A stretch of 64,000 nt of DNA. Source: Tolypothrix sp. FACHB-123. GTDB lineage: Bacteria; Cyanobacteriota; Cyanobacteriia; Cyanobacteriales; Nostocaceae. The notes beneath the pieces were generated by a model, which was not told the origin of the DNA, ran no database searches, and worked only from the letters and a program-made list of their open reading frames with translations. Location: positions 62,001-126,000 of the forward strand of contig NZ_JACJRE010000005.1 in NCBI RefSeq assembly GCF_014697075.1, in the 5' to 3' direction. Below are positions 45,321 to 54,823 of the stretch, piece by piece. The translations under genes and the position numbers were made by a program. Positions within the stretch are counted from its first letter, which is position 1. Each line of letters opens with the position of its first letter.

Positions 45321-46961
45321 TTAGAGTTCGCAAGTTTGCAGGCGATAGTAAAAATTGTACCATTCCCCCCAATTGTTAACTTCAGTTAGCGGAAATAACT
45401 TTGTAAACGCAAAGGGAAGATGACCGATAGGCGCATCAATTTCATAGATTATTTCCTCATCCTTGCGCCAATTTTCATTGACAAACCAGCCCACAGTTTC
45501 AACAAAATCTTTACAGTTTAAGTTTACATCTTTGGTTGTTTGGATGAGGCTTTGCCAAATACAAGTTTGGATACTAAACCCGAAATGGGAGTTACTATAA
45601 GTTAACCAAAGCTTATCAATAATCCGCAAATCTTCACAAGGAATAGAATTCACACAATCCCTAGAAAAGAATAGTTCATTGAAGGTAATTTTTTCGGGTT
45701 GCTCAAGTGCTAAATTTTGTCTATATGGCATTGCCAATGTTAGCAAAATTTGGCTGGTTTCCTCATCAGCTTCTTGCCATTTATTTTCAGATAAAAGATG
45801 ACGAAGTTGAGAGTAATGTATGCCAGATTTACTGCTGATATTGGAAGTTTCTTCCTCTTCTATTGCCCAATTATCTGCGGTAATTACCAGTTTTTCGATT
45901 TTGTTGTATTGCTCATATAATGCTGTATATTCATGTTCAGTTAACTCTTTTAAACTTTGTTGAAATACTTGTTTTTGCTGTAAATAAATATCCTTAATCG
46001 TCTCAATATAAGGACTGAGTAAATCTGCTGACCATTTGCCCAAAGCAAATTCTGATTCTAAATGAAACAGTTGGGGTTCATAGCTAGGATTAAGATGTAA
46101 ATAATACCAATCGGTAATAAAAGCAGCTAGTAATTGGTGAATTGTCACTATGATTTGTCTAATAGTACGAATTGCTCGAATTTCATCGTACTCGGCTGCT
46201 TGTAAAGATTCCTTAACTTCTTCCCAATTCCAAGCTGGCATGGAAATGCTAGCAATATTACTATTTTGAGGATGCCAAAAATTCAGTTGGAAGTAAACTT
46301 CGTAATCAGTGATTTTGCTATGTAGTACTAATGTTGGTACGTCAGCTAAAATTTGTTTTAGCTGGAGGACATCTGCATCAGTAATAGAACGAATGAAATA
46401 GTCGCTATAAAATCCAACTGGGCAGAGATCGCTATTAGGTGGATAATCCTTATGTAAAAAAGCCTTTAATTTTTCTGGTAGTTCTATTGGTAGGTCATGT
46501 TGTAAAGAAGATGGGCAATTAGGGCTAACATTTGGCGGAGAAACCAATACAACTAAACGGTATTTTTTTTGCCCTTCATCTAAAATATTGTAACTTTGTT
46601 CTTGGCTAAAAATATTAGCCAAATTTCTCGATTCAAAAATCTTACGGATATCTTTCAATCGATGCTGAATTTGATTAGCTTGCCATTCTAGTAACAGAGT
46701 TAGGAGTTTTTTGCTAAATTGCGATCGCAACTGGATAGGTAACTCATAGAGATGATGATGAAAAATATCCTGATATTTAATTAACGCTTCTATATATCGA
46801 GTATCTTCTTTAACAGGAAATGGCAAAAAAGCAGAAGTACTGTAACCGCTAGCTATCTCTTCTAGCTTGCGTGCAATACTAGCAGCAGTATTTTTCAGCA
46901 AATTCGAGAGAATATTGTCAATAAAAGCAGGTAAGGGGATTACTTTTGCAGGGTTAGCCAT
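45321..46961 (-). CDS. Large protein with a C-terminal GUN4 domain
   Basis: The 546-residue form starts at ATG 46961 (MANPAKVIPLPAFIDNILSN). The first 370 residues are helical and of unknown type. The last 150 form a GUN4 domain: YSQLRHLLSENKWQEADEET, CEDLRIIDKLWLTYSNSHFG, FVETVGWFVNENW, and a final IDAPIGHLPFAF. GUN4 binds porphyrins and activates magnesium chelatase; in cyanobacteria the domain is also fused to signalling modules. The frame stays open to 47174, but those 71 residues overlap the divergent lysS start and look like non-coding sequence. Confidence 0.78.
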   Translation of the reverse strand: MANPAKVIPLPAFIDNILSNLLKNTAASIARKLEEIASGYSTSAFLPFPVKEDTRYIEALIKYQDIFHHHLYELPIQLRSQFSKKLLTLLLEWQANQIQHRLKDIRKIFESRNLANIFSQEQSYNILDEGQKKYRLVVLVSPPNVSPNCPSSLQHDLPIELPEKLKAFLHKDYPPNSDLCPVGFYSDYFIRSITDADVLQLKQILADVPTLVLHSKITDYEVYFQLNFWHPQNSNIASISMPAWNWEEVKESLQAAEYDEIRAIRTIRQIIVTIHQLLAAFITDWYYLHLNPSYEPQLFHLESEFALGKWSADLLSPYIETIKDIYLQQKQVFQQSLKELTEHEYTALYEQYNKIEKLVITADNWAIEEEETSNISSKSGIHYSQLRHLLSENKWQEADEETSQILLTLAMPYRQNLALEQPEKITFNELFFSRDCVNSIPCEDLRIIDKLWLTYSNSHFGFSIQTCIWQSLIQTTKDVNLNCKDFVETVGWFVNENWRKDEEIIYEIDAPIGHLPFAFTKLFPLTEVNNWGEWYNFYYRLQTCEL

Positions 46962-47172
46962 AGTGGTAGATGTGATGTCATCCGAAAATCCACTCTGTTT
47001 TAGCCTGTTAGCGTGAAGTGTGTCACTATTTATGAGGTATGGGGCATTGGTGATTTCTCTGCATTCCTCATCTGCTTGTCTTTTATCCCCTGGTAATCTC
47101 TTTTTAGCTTTAACAGTCGCGGCTACTTTTGCAGCATCTATAATTAATCTTGCCCTATGAGCGTTCGTTACC

Positions 47173-48699
47173 ATGTCGGAAGAAGATATCCGTGCCGCGA
47201 GGCTGGAAAAAGTAGATCAGCTAAAACAGCTGGGAATGAATCCCTATGCCTATCGATGGGAATCTACTCACCACGCAGCACAACTACAAGAAAAATTTGC
47301 TGATTTACCCAGTGGAGAAGAAGTTGATTTAGAAGTTGCCATTGCTGGACGCATTTTAGCGCGTCGCGTCTTTGGTAAATTGGCTTTCTTTACTTTGCAA
47401 GATGAAACAGGCACGATTCAGCTTTATTTAGAGAAAAATCGCATTCAAGAAAGCATGGCAGAGATTGATGCTGATGCTTTCAATCACCTGAAGCAACTGT
47501 CAGATGCTGGCGACATCTTGGGAGTCAAAGGCACTATTAAACGGACTGAAAAGGGCGAGTTATCGGTCTACGTCAAACAATACACCATCCTCACTAAATC
47601 TCTGTTGCCTCTACCCGACAAGTGGCATGGGTTGACGGATGTGGCTAAACGCTACCGTCAGCGTTATGTTGATTTGATTGTCAATCCTGATGTGCGGCAA
47701 ACTTTCCGCCGTCGCGCCCAAATCACTGCGGGAATTCGTCGCTATTTAGAACAGCGCGATTTTCTAGAAATTGAAACGCCAGTGCTGCAAAGTGAGGCTG
47801 GGGGAGCAGATGCACGCCCGTTTATCACCTATCACAACACCTTAGATATGGAGTTGTATCTGCGGATTGCTACAGAACTTCATCTCAAAAGGTTGATTGT
47901 GGGCGGTTTTGAGAAGGTGTTTGAGTTAGGGCGAATTTTCCGCAATGAAGGAATTTCCACCCGACACAACCCAGAATTTACTACCATTGAAATTTACCAA
48001 GCCTACGCCGACTACAACGATATGATGGCGTTGACAGAGGGAATTATTACCGCTGTCGCTCAAGATGTCCTCGGAACACTGCAAATTACCTACCAAGGGG
48101 AAGCTATTGATTTAACACCACCTTGGCGGCGGGTAACAATGCACGATTTAGTTAAAGAATCTACAGGTTTAGATTACAATTCATTCCCAACCTTGGAAGA
48201 TGCAAAAACAGCCAGTAAAAATGCTGGGATTCCAGGTGTAGATGAAGCCCAATCTATCGGCAAGTTACTGAACTTAGCCTTTGAAGAAAAGGTAGAAGCC
48301 AATTTAATTCAGCCTACCTTTGTTATTGACTATCCTGTAGAAATTTCGCCTTTGGCTAAACCCCACCGTTCTCAGCCTGGTTTGGTAGAAAGGTTTGAGT
48401 TATTTATAGTTGGACGGGAGACGGGTAACAGTTTCTCAGAACTTACCGACCCCATTGACCAAAGGGAACGCCTCGAAGCCCAAGCTGCGCGTAAAGCGGC
48501 TGGCGACTTAGAAGCCCAAGGTGTTGATGAGGACTTTTTGACAGCATTGGAATATGGTATGCCACCTACAGGGGGTTTAGGAATCGGGATAGATCGCTTG
48601 GTGATGCTATTAACTGATTCTGCCAGTATTCGGGATGCGATCGCCTTTCCCCTACTCAAACCCGAAAAATCTGACTCATCCCCAGAAGCAACTACTTAA
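47173..48699 (+). CDS. lysS: Lysyl-tRNA synthetase, class II
   Basis: The 508-residue enzyme charges tRNA-Lys. An N-terminal OB-fold anticodon-binding domain (about 50-150, [20 protein letters not shown]) leads into the class II catalytic core, with motif 1 ([20 protein letters not shown]), motif 2 ([20 protein letters not shown]) and motif 3 ([20 protein letters not shown]). The ending [10 protein letters not shown] is usual for bacterial LysS. The start is ATG 47173, consistent with family length. The upstream sequence belongs to the divergent GUN4-protein gene region. Confidence 0.96.
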   Translation: MSEEDIRAARLEKVDQLKQLGMNPYAYRWESTHHAAQLQEKFADLPSGEEVDLEVAIAGRILARRVFGKLAFFTLQDETGTIQLYLEKNRIQESMAEIDADAFNHLKQLSDAGDILGVKGTIKRTEKGELSVYVKQYTILTKSLLPLPDKWHGLTDVAKRYRQRYVDLIVNPDVRQTFRRRAQITAGIRRYLEQRDFLEIETPVLQSEAGGADARPFITYHNTLDMELYLRIATELHLKRLIVGGFEKVFELGRIFRNEGISTRHNPEFTTIEIYQAYADYNDMMALTEGIITAVAQDVLGTLQITYQGEAIDLTPPWRRVTMHDLVKESTGLDYNSFPTLEDAKTASKNAGIPGVDEAQSIGKLLNLAFEEKVEANLIQPTFVIDYPVEISPLAKPHRSQPGLVERFELFIVGRETGNSFSELTDPIDQRERLEAQAARKAAGDLEAQGVDEDFLTALEYGMPPTGGLGIGIDRLVMLLTDSASIRDAIAFPLLKPEKSDSSPEATT

Positions 48700-48728
48700 T
48701 CAACACTCGCAATTGCATAAAAACAGTA

Positions 48729-48763
48729 AGGTGCGTTAGGCAAAGCCATAACGCACTATGTTT
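48729..48763 (+). terminator. Hairpin after lysS
   Basis: GTGCGTTA (48731-48738) pairs with TAACGCAC (48749-48756) and is followed by TATGTTTTATC. It is one of the GGTGCGTTA-type dispersed hairpins also seen at 19997-20024. Confidence 0.6.
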
Positions 48764-48836
48764 TATCATTCAATATTTGATTATCTTACTTGCTCTTACT
48801 AATTCTCTATGATATTCCTTATAAAGAATAATGAGC

Positions 48837-48865
48837 TTGACATTCCTTATAGGGAATAATATATT
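48837..48865 (+). promoter_or_regulatory. Promoter with a palindromic operator before the HigB-like gene
   Basis: TTGACA (48837-48842) and TATATT (48860-48865) are spaced by 17 bases, close to the sigma-70 consensus. The spacer holds the palindrome TTCCTTATAGGGAA (48843-48856), and a related TTCCTTATAAAGAA lies at 48815-48828. Repressor binding there would block polymerase, as in autoregulated toxin-antitoxin operons. Confidence 0.8.
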
Positions 48866-48877
48866 GTGAGGTAGGAA

Positions 48878-49291
48878 GTGACCTGGACTTGGGAAGTTTA
48901 TCAAGATGGCAATGGAGAAATCCCTAAAGATTTACTTGCTTTTTTCATCAGGATGATTCCAGCAGAGGAGGAACCAGAACATCCACCAAAGCCATTACTC
49001 AGTGCTTCCGAAACCAGACGCTTGCAGGTTAATCTTGGCTACCTGTGCAACAAAGGACTAGCATCACTCACCAGTGGCATTTTTGAGAAGCTGGAAGATG
49101 ATCTGTATGAGTTACGGATGACTAAAAGCGAACATAACCCAAGATTTATTTTAACGGCTGTGACTCCTCAGCGGTTTGTGGTGCTACATGCCTTTATGAA
49201 AAAATACAACGACGCTATCAAAGAAAGAGACAAAGCGCCTGCAAGAGAGAGATTGCGAGAATTGCAGCAGAGGAATCATGAAAAAGCCTAA
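48878..49291 (+). CDS. HigB/RelE-like toxin (phage Gp49-type)
   Basis: The 137-residue protein has the layout of the RelE/HigB superfamily group often called phage-derived Gp49-like: RLQVNLGYLCNKGLASLTSG, then IFEKLEDDLYELRMTKSEHN, PRFILTAVTPQRFVVLHAF and a basic tail, MKKYNDAIKERDKAPARERL. Members are ribosome-dependent mRNA interferases. The start is GTG 48878 with GAGG upstream. The gene overlaps its antitoxin by 14 bases, and the toxin comes first, as in higBA. The operator just upstream supports autoregulation. Confidence 0.82.
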   Translation: MTWTWEVYQDGNGEIPKDLLAFFIRMIPAEEEPEHPPKPLLSASETRRLQVNLGYLCNKGLASLTSGIFEKLEDDLYELRMTKSEHNPRFILTAVTPQRFVVLHAFMKKYNDAIKERDKAPARERLRELQQRNHEKA

Positions 49292-49997
49292 TTTTCAAGC
49301 TTGGTTACAGCAGCCAATCAGCGACGATTCAGAGGTGATTTTGGCAGGGAAGCTAGAGTATTTACGTCTCTATCTTACCGATGCTATGCGGGAAATACGT
49401 AATAAATCAGGATTAACTCAGGCACAGCTAGCCGAAAAATTGGGAGTAAAGCAAGCGGCGGTTTCCAAATTGGAATCGGCGTTAAAAGACCATGAATTGG
49501 AATCAGTGTTGCACTATTTACATACCTTGGGTGCAGATTTGCTAGTAGCCATTAAACAAGGGGATGACTTATATCAAGCCAGCGATAACGATGGTGTATT
49601 GCTAGTAGATGTACCAGATATAGTGGCACAAAAAGCATTAGCGGCGAACATGAGCGTGCGGGAATATGTTTGTGCAGCAATTGAGAAGTTTGCTAGCGAA
49701 AATAATGGACTGAGAACCGCTTTAGTAAAACTGCTGGAAAGTGATGATTTAGTAGCAGTAAAAGTAAGAGAGCGTTTAGGTGCAAAGGCAATTCCAGAAA
49801 TTGCTATAGAGTTAGAAAAATGTCTGAGTCTATCTGAAGAAGACCGAATTTTTGCTGTTAAGAATGTATTGGCGGGTAGTGTGGCGGTTGGAGAAAGTAA
49901 TCGCGGAAGCAATAATGAAATTGATGAAATTGAGTTGTTAGATTTAGCAGAAGAACTAGTAGAGAAGTTAGTAGATTTCATTGATAAATATAACTAA
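49278..49997 (+). CDS. HigA-like Xre antitoxin with an extra C-terminal domain
   Basis: This 239-residue antitoxin is about twice the usual length. Residues 38-66 form the HTH (GLTQAQLAEKLGVKQAAVSK), followed by a typical short HigA tail to about 95. A linker with a ribbon-helix-helix-like stretch (ALAANMSVREYVCAAIEKFA, about 120-139) leads to a C-terminal domain (154-235). Its text SDDLVAVKVRERL and KAIPEIAIELEKCLSLSEED is repeated in the protein at 54206-54682 (about 26 of 47 residues identical by hand). The domain may be an adaptor that joins proteins of this operon. The stop is two bases before the CHAT gene. Confidence 0.8.
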   Translation: MKKPNFQAWLQQPISDDSEVILAGKLEYLRLYLTDAMREIRNKSGLTQAQLAEKLGVKQAAVSKLESALKDHELESVLHYLHTLGADLLVAIKQGDDLYQASDNDGVLLVDVPDIVAQKALAANMSVREYVCAAIEKFASENNGLRTALVKLLESDDLVAVKVRERLGAKAIPEIAIELEKCLSLSEEDRIFAVKNVLAGSVAVGESNRGSNNEIDEIELLDLAEELVEKLVDFIDKYN

Positions 49998-49999
49998 AC

Positions 50000-52900
50000 A
50001 TGAGCTTTAATAATATAGTGAAAGGTTTTGGTGTTAAAAAACCAAAAAAGAACCAAAATCAATATAAATTTTATATTGATTTTTTACATAAATTATTAAA
50101 GGTAATTTCAGCTAATCCAAATAAACCTAAAGTTGCTTATCGGTTGCTTGAAGCTAACAAAGATAAGTTGAATCAGGAATTTCCTCCAGTTTTCAGACGA
50201 TGGTTAACAACTAAATTATCTACAAATTCTCAACAAGCTTATGCTACAGCAGATGCTACTGTAAAATTAATGCTTTTGTTGAATGAGTTTGAGCAGGGAA
50301 ATAGAGTTGTTTGTGAGGAGATTTGCATTGCTGGTTATGAAGTTTTACTAACGTTAGTTACTCGTTCTCACTTTCCCGAAATATGGGCGATGATTCAACA
50401 CAATCTCGGCGAATTATACCTGGAATGTTGGAGAGGAGAACGAGCAGAGAATATTGAAAAAGCTATCCGCTGTTTTTATCAAGAATTAGAAATACACACA
50501 CTAAAGCGCTATCCTAAAGAATGGCTAAGTGCCAAAAATGACCTGGGAGTTGCCTATGGCGATCGCATTCAAGGTGAACGTTCTGAGAATATTAAACAAG
50601 CAATTCAGCATCTTACAGAGGCAATCCAAGAGTTTCCACCAGAACGGTTTACTAAACTATGGTTAAAGCTCCAGTATAATCTTGATAGAATCTCATGTGA
50701 AAACAGGGAAGATGATATAGAAGAATATATTCAACAGGGACTCAGTCAGTTAACGCAAAACTTATCTACAAAAGAACAAAATCCAAAAGAATGGGCAAAT
50801 ATCCAACTAAATTTGGGTGATTATTACCATGCTAGTTACATAGGAGATAGAGGTAAAAATTTAGAAAAATCTATCCATTTTTATACACAGGCATTACAAG
50901 TATTTACTGCTGAAAAATATCCCGAAGAGTGGGGAAAGATTCAACAACATTTAGGTAATTCCTATCTGCATCGTATCCGAGGAGATGAAAGCGAAAATAT
51001 TGAATCTGCTATCAATTGTTTTACGCAAGCTCTACAAGTAAGGACGCAACAACATTTCCCCGAAGCATGGGCTAAAACCAAAAGCTATTTAGGTATTGCT
51101 TTTCGCAGACGTATTGATGGAGATAAATCGGAAAATTTAGAACTGTCTCTTCAGCATTGTCAAGATGCTTTACAAGTAGATATCCGCGATCGCGATCCAC
51201 ATCTATGGGCAGAAATTCAATTACATCTTGCTACAGTTTACGTCGATAGAATGGTGGTTTCTAAAACTGAGAATATTAAACAGGCTATTTTCTATTTTCA
51301 GCAAGCACTGCAAGAATATACTCCAGAGCGCAACCAAGAACTTTGTGGTTTAACTCACATGGAACTAGGGATTGCTTATGGTGGAATTCAGGATTTTGAA
51401 AAAGCTATATATCACTTCCAAGAAGCATTACAAGTATGTACCCGCGATCGCTTTCCTGAAAGATGGGCTGATATTCAACATAATCTCGGTGGTGCTTATG
51501 CAAATCGCATCCAAGGAAATCATCAAGAAAATATTGCTTTAGCTATCCATTGTTGGCAGCAAGAGTTAGAAATATATACACCTAATAGGTTTCCTCGGCT
51601 ATCCTATGACGCAGGAAGATCTCTTGCCTTCATAAGTCTTATGGAAGATAAGTGGGAAACAGCCATTCAAGGCTACGCCACAGCTATAGAAGCGATCGAA
51701 ACCTATCGTACCTGGGATAATTCTGAAACTCGCCGCCAAGAAATTCTAGAAGAAGCTATTGATATTTACCAAGAGATGGTAGAAATCTGCATCAACGCAG
51801 GACAAATTGAAAAAGCTTTTGAATATGCCGAGCGATCGCGCTCTAAACGCCTGGTAGACTTAATGGCAAGTAACGATCTCTACCAAAGCGGCGAAATTCC
51901 CCCAGAAGTTAAAGAATTATTGCAGCAATATGAAGAACTACAACAACAAATTGATCAAGAACGCGATCGCCCAATATCCAACGATAACGGTAGTCAAACA
52001 CGCGCTGTATTCCAAGCTTACAACGAAGCGATCGCATTTTTAGAAACTGAAAAACAGCAAGTTTGGGAACAAATCAGACGCTTAGATCCTGTGTTAGCTG
52101 GCGAAATTCAAGTTAGCGCTCCTAATTTTTCCGCAATCCAAAAGCTGATTGACCAGCCTACTACCGCTATTCTCAATTTCTATACTATCGATAACCACAC
52201 CTATATCTTTGTCCTGCGACAAAATCAAATTACCCTCCACACTTGCACCGGACAAGGGCTAAAAACGCTGCAAGACTGGATTGAGCAGAATTGGATATCA
52301 CCTTATGTAAGTGATAACCAGACATGGAATAGCCAAATTAATCAGATTCTTAGCGAACTAGCTCAACGTTTGCAACTGCCTGAATTAATTTTTCAACATT
52401 TAGAAGGTATTGAAGAACTAATTTTAGTACCTCACTTATTGCTGCACCAAATTCCCTTTGCGGCTTTACCAATTGAAAATCATCAATATCTAGGAGATCA
52501 ATTTCTGATTCGCTATACTCCTAGCTGCCAAATATTGGAATTTTGTCAACAACGCGACAAAATAGAAAACTGCGAATTGTATGGCACTATCGAAGATGCG
52601 ACAGATGATTTACCCTGCGCCAGTTTTGAAGGTGAAAAAGTTGCCAAACTGTACAACATTCCTCACTCTCAACGCCTGAGAGGTAGCATTCAAGCGACTA
52701 AAGCTAATTATCGTCAGCTAGCTAAACAAGTCCAAGTGCTTCATTGCTGTCATCATGCTGAATCATGTCTTGACAATCCCCTTGCATCATATTTGAAATT
52801 GGGGGATGGCACTATTACTTTAGGGCAGTTGATGACACCAGGATGGCGTTTACCCAATCTCTCTGATGTTTTTCTTTCCTGCTGTGAGACGAATTTGGGT

Positions 52901-53332
52901 ATTCCTGGGCTAACTGATGATATTCTCACCCTCTCCACAGGCTTTTTGTGTGCTGGTGCGAGAAGCGTTGTCAGTACTCTCTGGGAAGTAGATGATTTAG
53001 CCACAGCAGTATTTTCAGTATTTTACTACCAACACAGACAACAGGGTAAAAGCCGTCCGGAAGCTTTACGACAAGCTCAAATCTCCTTACGCAGTTTAAG
53101 GAAAGAGGATGTTAAAGAAATTTCTCCAGAAGCACAAGCCAGGGAAAGAGAACTCATAAAAAGTAGAAGACAATACAGCCCTGGGACAGTAGAACATCGC
53201 GAATGGGAGCGTGAATATAAGATGTATGCCAGATTTAACCGATTAATTCAAGCTATCGAAAGTTCTAAGCAAGAGTTTCCCTTTTCTCATCCGCGTTATT
53301 GGTCTGCTTTCATCTGCCAGGGTTTACGATAA
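50000..53332 (+). CDS. TPR-CHAT protease, cytoplasmic, candidate effector
   Basis: The 1110-residue protein starts at ATG 50000, two bases after the antitoxin stop, so translation is probably coupled. About 12 TPR-like repeats of the form ENIEKAIxxFxQALxVxTxxxxPExWA fill residues 100-560. A helical linker (EYAERSRSKRLVDLMASNDL) precedes a CHAT domain (about 720-1110), with histidine in VLHCCHHAES and cysteine in FLSCCETNLGIP, then VVSTLWEVDDLATAVFSVFY and HPRYWSAFICQG. It has no signal peptide, unlike the lipoprotein CHAT at 37277. TPR-CHAT proteases are activated effectors in Craspase and gasdermin systems; the target here is unknown. Confidence 0.88.
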   Translation: MSFNNIVKGFGVKKPKKNQNQYKFYIDFLHKLLKVISANPNKPKVAYRLLEANKDKLNQEFPPVFRRWLTTKLSTNSQQAYATADATVKLMLLLNEFEQGNRVVCEEICIAGYEVLLTLVTRSHFPEIWAMIQHNLGELYLECWRGERAENIEKAIRCFYQELEIHTLKRYPKEWLSAKNDLGVAYGDRIQGERSENIKQAIQHLTEAIQEFPPERFTKLWLKLQYNLDRISCENREDDIEEYIQQGLSQLTQNLSTKEQNPKEWANIQLNLGDYYHASYIGDRGKNLEKSIHFYTQALQVFTAEKYPEEWGKIQQHLGNSYLHRIRGDESENIESAINCFTQALQVRTQQHFPEAWAKTKSYLGIAFRRRIDGDKSENLELSLQHCQDALQVDIRDRDPHLWAEIQLHLATVYVDRMVVSKTENIKQAIFYFQQALQEYTPERNQELCGLTHMELGIAYGGIQDFEKAIYHFQEALQVCTRDRFPERWADIQHNLGGAYANRIQGNHQENIALAIHCWQQELEIYTPNRFPRLSYDAGRSLAFISLMEDKWETAIQGYATAIEAIETYRTWDNSETRRQEILEEAIDIYQEMVEICINAGQIEKAFEYAERSRSKRLVDLMASNDLYQSGEIPPEVKELLQQYEELQQQIDQERDRPISNDNGSQTRAVFQAYNEAIAFLETEKQQVWEQIRRLDPVLAGEIQVSAPNFSAIQKLIDQPTTAILNFYTIDNHTYIFVLRQNQITLHTCTGQGLKTLQDWIEQNWISPYVSDNQTWNSQINQILSELAQRLQLPELIFQHLEGIEELILVPHLLLHQIPFAALPIENHQYLGDQFLIRYTPSCQILEFCQQRDKIENCELYGTIEDATDDLPCASFEGEKVAKLYNIPHSQRLRGSIQATKANYRQLAKQVQVLHCCHHAESCLDNPLASYLKLGDGTITLGQLMTPGWRLPNLSDVFLSCCETNLGIPGLTDDILTLSTGFLCAGARSVVSTLWEVDDLATAVFSVFYYQHRQQGKSRPEALRQAQISLRSLRKEDVKEISPEAQARERELIKSRRQYSPGTVEHREWEREYKMYARFNRLIQAIESSKQEFPFSHPRYWSAFICQGLR

Positions 53333-53465
53333 TAAGCGATCGCACTTCCTGATTCCTCAACAGTCAACACGAGGGTTTAAGGTTTTTGCAGGTTATTAGG
53401 TGAGAATGCTATAAAATAATTTTAAAATTCCAGCGACTCACTCCAGTTTTGAGGTTTATCATTAT

Positions 53466-54161
53466 TTGCAAGCCAAAGATATTAAAAAACAATTAAGATT
53501 ACTCATAGAGGAAGCATCTGTTATTGATCCTGGTTTAGCGAGAAAATTAGAAGATATAAATCGCTGGGTTAAAGATGTTAAGCCTGGTTCTTTGACAGCT
53601 AAAAAATTTGTCCTTTTTTTTCTGCAACAAATTATTCAAGATGCAATAATTTGGTTGGATATTCAAGCGTTGGAATCACCAGAGGAGCAACAGCATTACT
53701 TTGAGCGGATGACGCCATCAGAATATTATTGGTATAAGTATTTATTTCCCAAATGGCTCAATCAACCAGATCCTAAGTTTTCTATCTGGAAAAGAAAATT
53801 GATGGCCGGGGAGTTTCAGCAAGAGGATATCAATATATTAAGAGCGATCGCTACAGATGTGGTTCATCGAGAAGGGACATTTTGGCATTGCTATATAGCA
53901 GATTTTTCAATGGCAACTGATATAATTATAAGTAATAGAGAGCAGCAACCACTGTGTATTCAGATTACGAGTCTCTCGGATGAATTTTCTCAAGAAAAGT
54001 CTGATAATTGGGAAAACACCTTGCAACAATGGGGCATAGATAGAGGTTTATTTTTAAGTTATAACCCCCACATTACGGATTTTGTCACTCAGTTAGTGAA
54101 TATATCACTGTATAACAGCGATCGCCTAAAAACAGGCGTTTATTTAAAATTCAGTTTATAG
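53466..54161 (+). CDS. Hypothetical protein in the CHAT operon, possibly nuclease-fold
   Basis: The 231-residue protein has a helical N-terminal half (KDIKKQLRLLIEEASVIDPG, PSEYYWYKYLFPKWLNQPD). The C-terminal half (about 145-200) reads HREGTFWHCYIADFSMATDI, then a loop and LCIQITSLSD. The spacing of an aspartate and a later QIT recalls the D...(E/Q)xK core of PD-(D/E)XK nucleases, but the lysine is replaced by threonine. That makes an inactive fold or a different family equally possible. The start is TTG 53466 with GAGG upstream. It lies 134 bases after the CHAT gene, same strand. Confidence 0.55.
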   Translation: MQAKDIKKQLRLLIEEASVIDPGLARKLEDINRWVKDVKPGSLTAKKFVLFFLQQIIQDAIIWLDIQALESPEEQQHYFERMTPSEYYWYKYLFPKWLNQPDPKFSIWKRKLMAGEFQQEDINILRAIATDVVHREGTFWHCYIADFSMATDIIISNREQQPLCIQITSLSDEFSQEKSDNWENTLQQWGIDRGLFLSYNPHITDFVTQLVNISLYNSDRLKTGVYLKFSL

Positions 54162-54205
54162 TTTTAAGTCTTTTTCCTGTACTGTCTTAACGAAACTACA
54201 CAACT

Positions 54206-54682
54206 ATGGGGAAACAAAGGTCACTTGAACCTCAAGAAAGATTGGAAAAATTTTTAGAGCATTTAGCAGCAGCTAGGGAATTACAAAGAAATTGGATGAC
54301 TTATGGACTTGATTATGTAGATAAGTATGTTGAGGATGTAGATGGAGACTGGTGGGAAAAGTGGGAAGAAGAAGAACAGCAGAGTTTTGTAGACTCAGTG
54401 ACTGATTTCCTCAAAAGTGATGACTCCATAGCCGTAAGAGTACGCCAGAAGCTAGCGAATAAACCAATTCCCGAAATTGCAGAGAAGCTAGAAAAATACT
54501 TTAGTTTCCCAGAAGCAGAAAGAATATTTGCGCTTAAGGACTTTTTAAGTAATAGCTTAATAGAAGACAACAACCGTAATAGTAGTAACAATTTTGTAGA
54601 TGTTGAACTTTGTGATTTAGTAGCAAAAGTTTTAAATAAATTGCAAGAAATTTCCGTCAGATATCAGAGTCAATTTCTCTAA
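54206..54682 (+). CDS. Protein carrying the same extra domain as the HigA-like antitoxin
   Basis: The 158-residue protein has an acidic helical start (QERLEKFLEHLAAARELQRN, with DWWEKWEEEEQQ) and then, at 70-147, a domain matching residues 154-235 of the antitoxin at 49278: SDDSIAVRVRQKL, NKPIPEIAEKLEKYFSFPEA, ERIFALKDFL, and a later VELCDLVAKVLNKLQ. The sharing of one domain between first and last parts of the gene set suggests that they bind a common partner. No catalytic motif is visible. The start is ATG 54206. Confidence 0.7.
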   Translation: MGKQRSLEPQERLEKFLEHLAAARELQRNWMTYGLDYVDKYVEDVDGDWWEKWEEEEQQSFVDSVTDFLKSDDSIAVRVRQKLANKPIPEIAEKLEKYFSFPEAERIFALKDFLSNSLIEDNNRNSSNNFVDVELCDLVAKVLNKLQEISVRYQSQFL

Positions 54683-54713
54683 TTTTCCTCTCCTCTCTAT
54701 TACAGATGATAAA

Positions 54714-54741
54714 GGCGCGTTATCACTTTCGTTAACGCGCC
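54714..54741. terminator. GC-rich hairpin after the CHAT operon
   Basis: GGCGCGTTA (54714-54722) pairs with TAACGCGCC (54733-54741) around a ten-base loop. It is followed by CTTAAC and has no long T-run. Confidence 0.6.
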
Positions 54742-54774
54742 CTTAACTCAATATTTATCATCATCGGGTTAAAT

Positions 54775-54807
54775 AGTATCAGGGTGGGAAATGCTGACCC
54801 TGATACT
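54775..54807. terminator. Perfect 11-bp hairpin between convergent genes
   Basis: AGTATCAGGGT (54775-54785) pairs with ACCCTGATACT (54797-54807). ATTGTTTG follows on the right and ATTT on the left, so it may stop transcription from both sides. Confidence 0.75.
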
Positions 54808-54823
54808 ATTGTTTGAAAGTAAG

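Noticed and set aside
46962-47174. N-terminal extension of the GUN4-domain protein to 47174
   Set aside because: The extra 71 residues are low in conserved features, overlap the lysS start codon on the other strand and leave no promoter space.
48878-54682. The CHAT cluster as a Craspase (type III-E CRISPR) system
   Set aside because: No gRAMP/Cas7-11 gene, no adaptation genes and no array lie near it; the only arrays in the window are at 5.8 and 59.6 kb.
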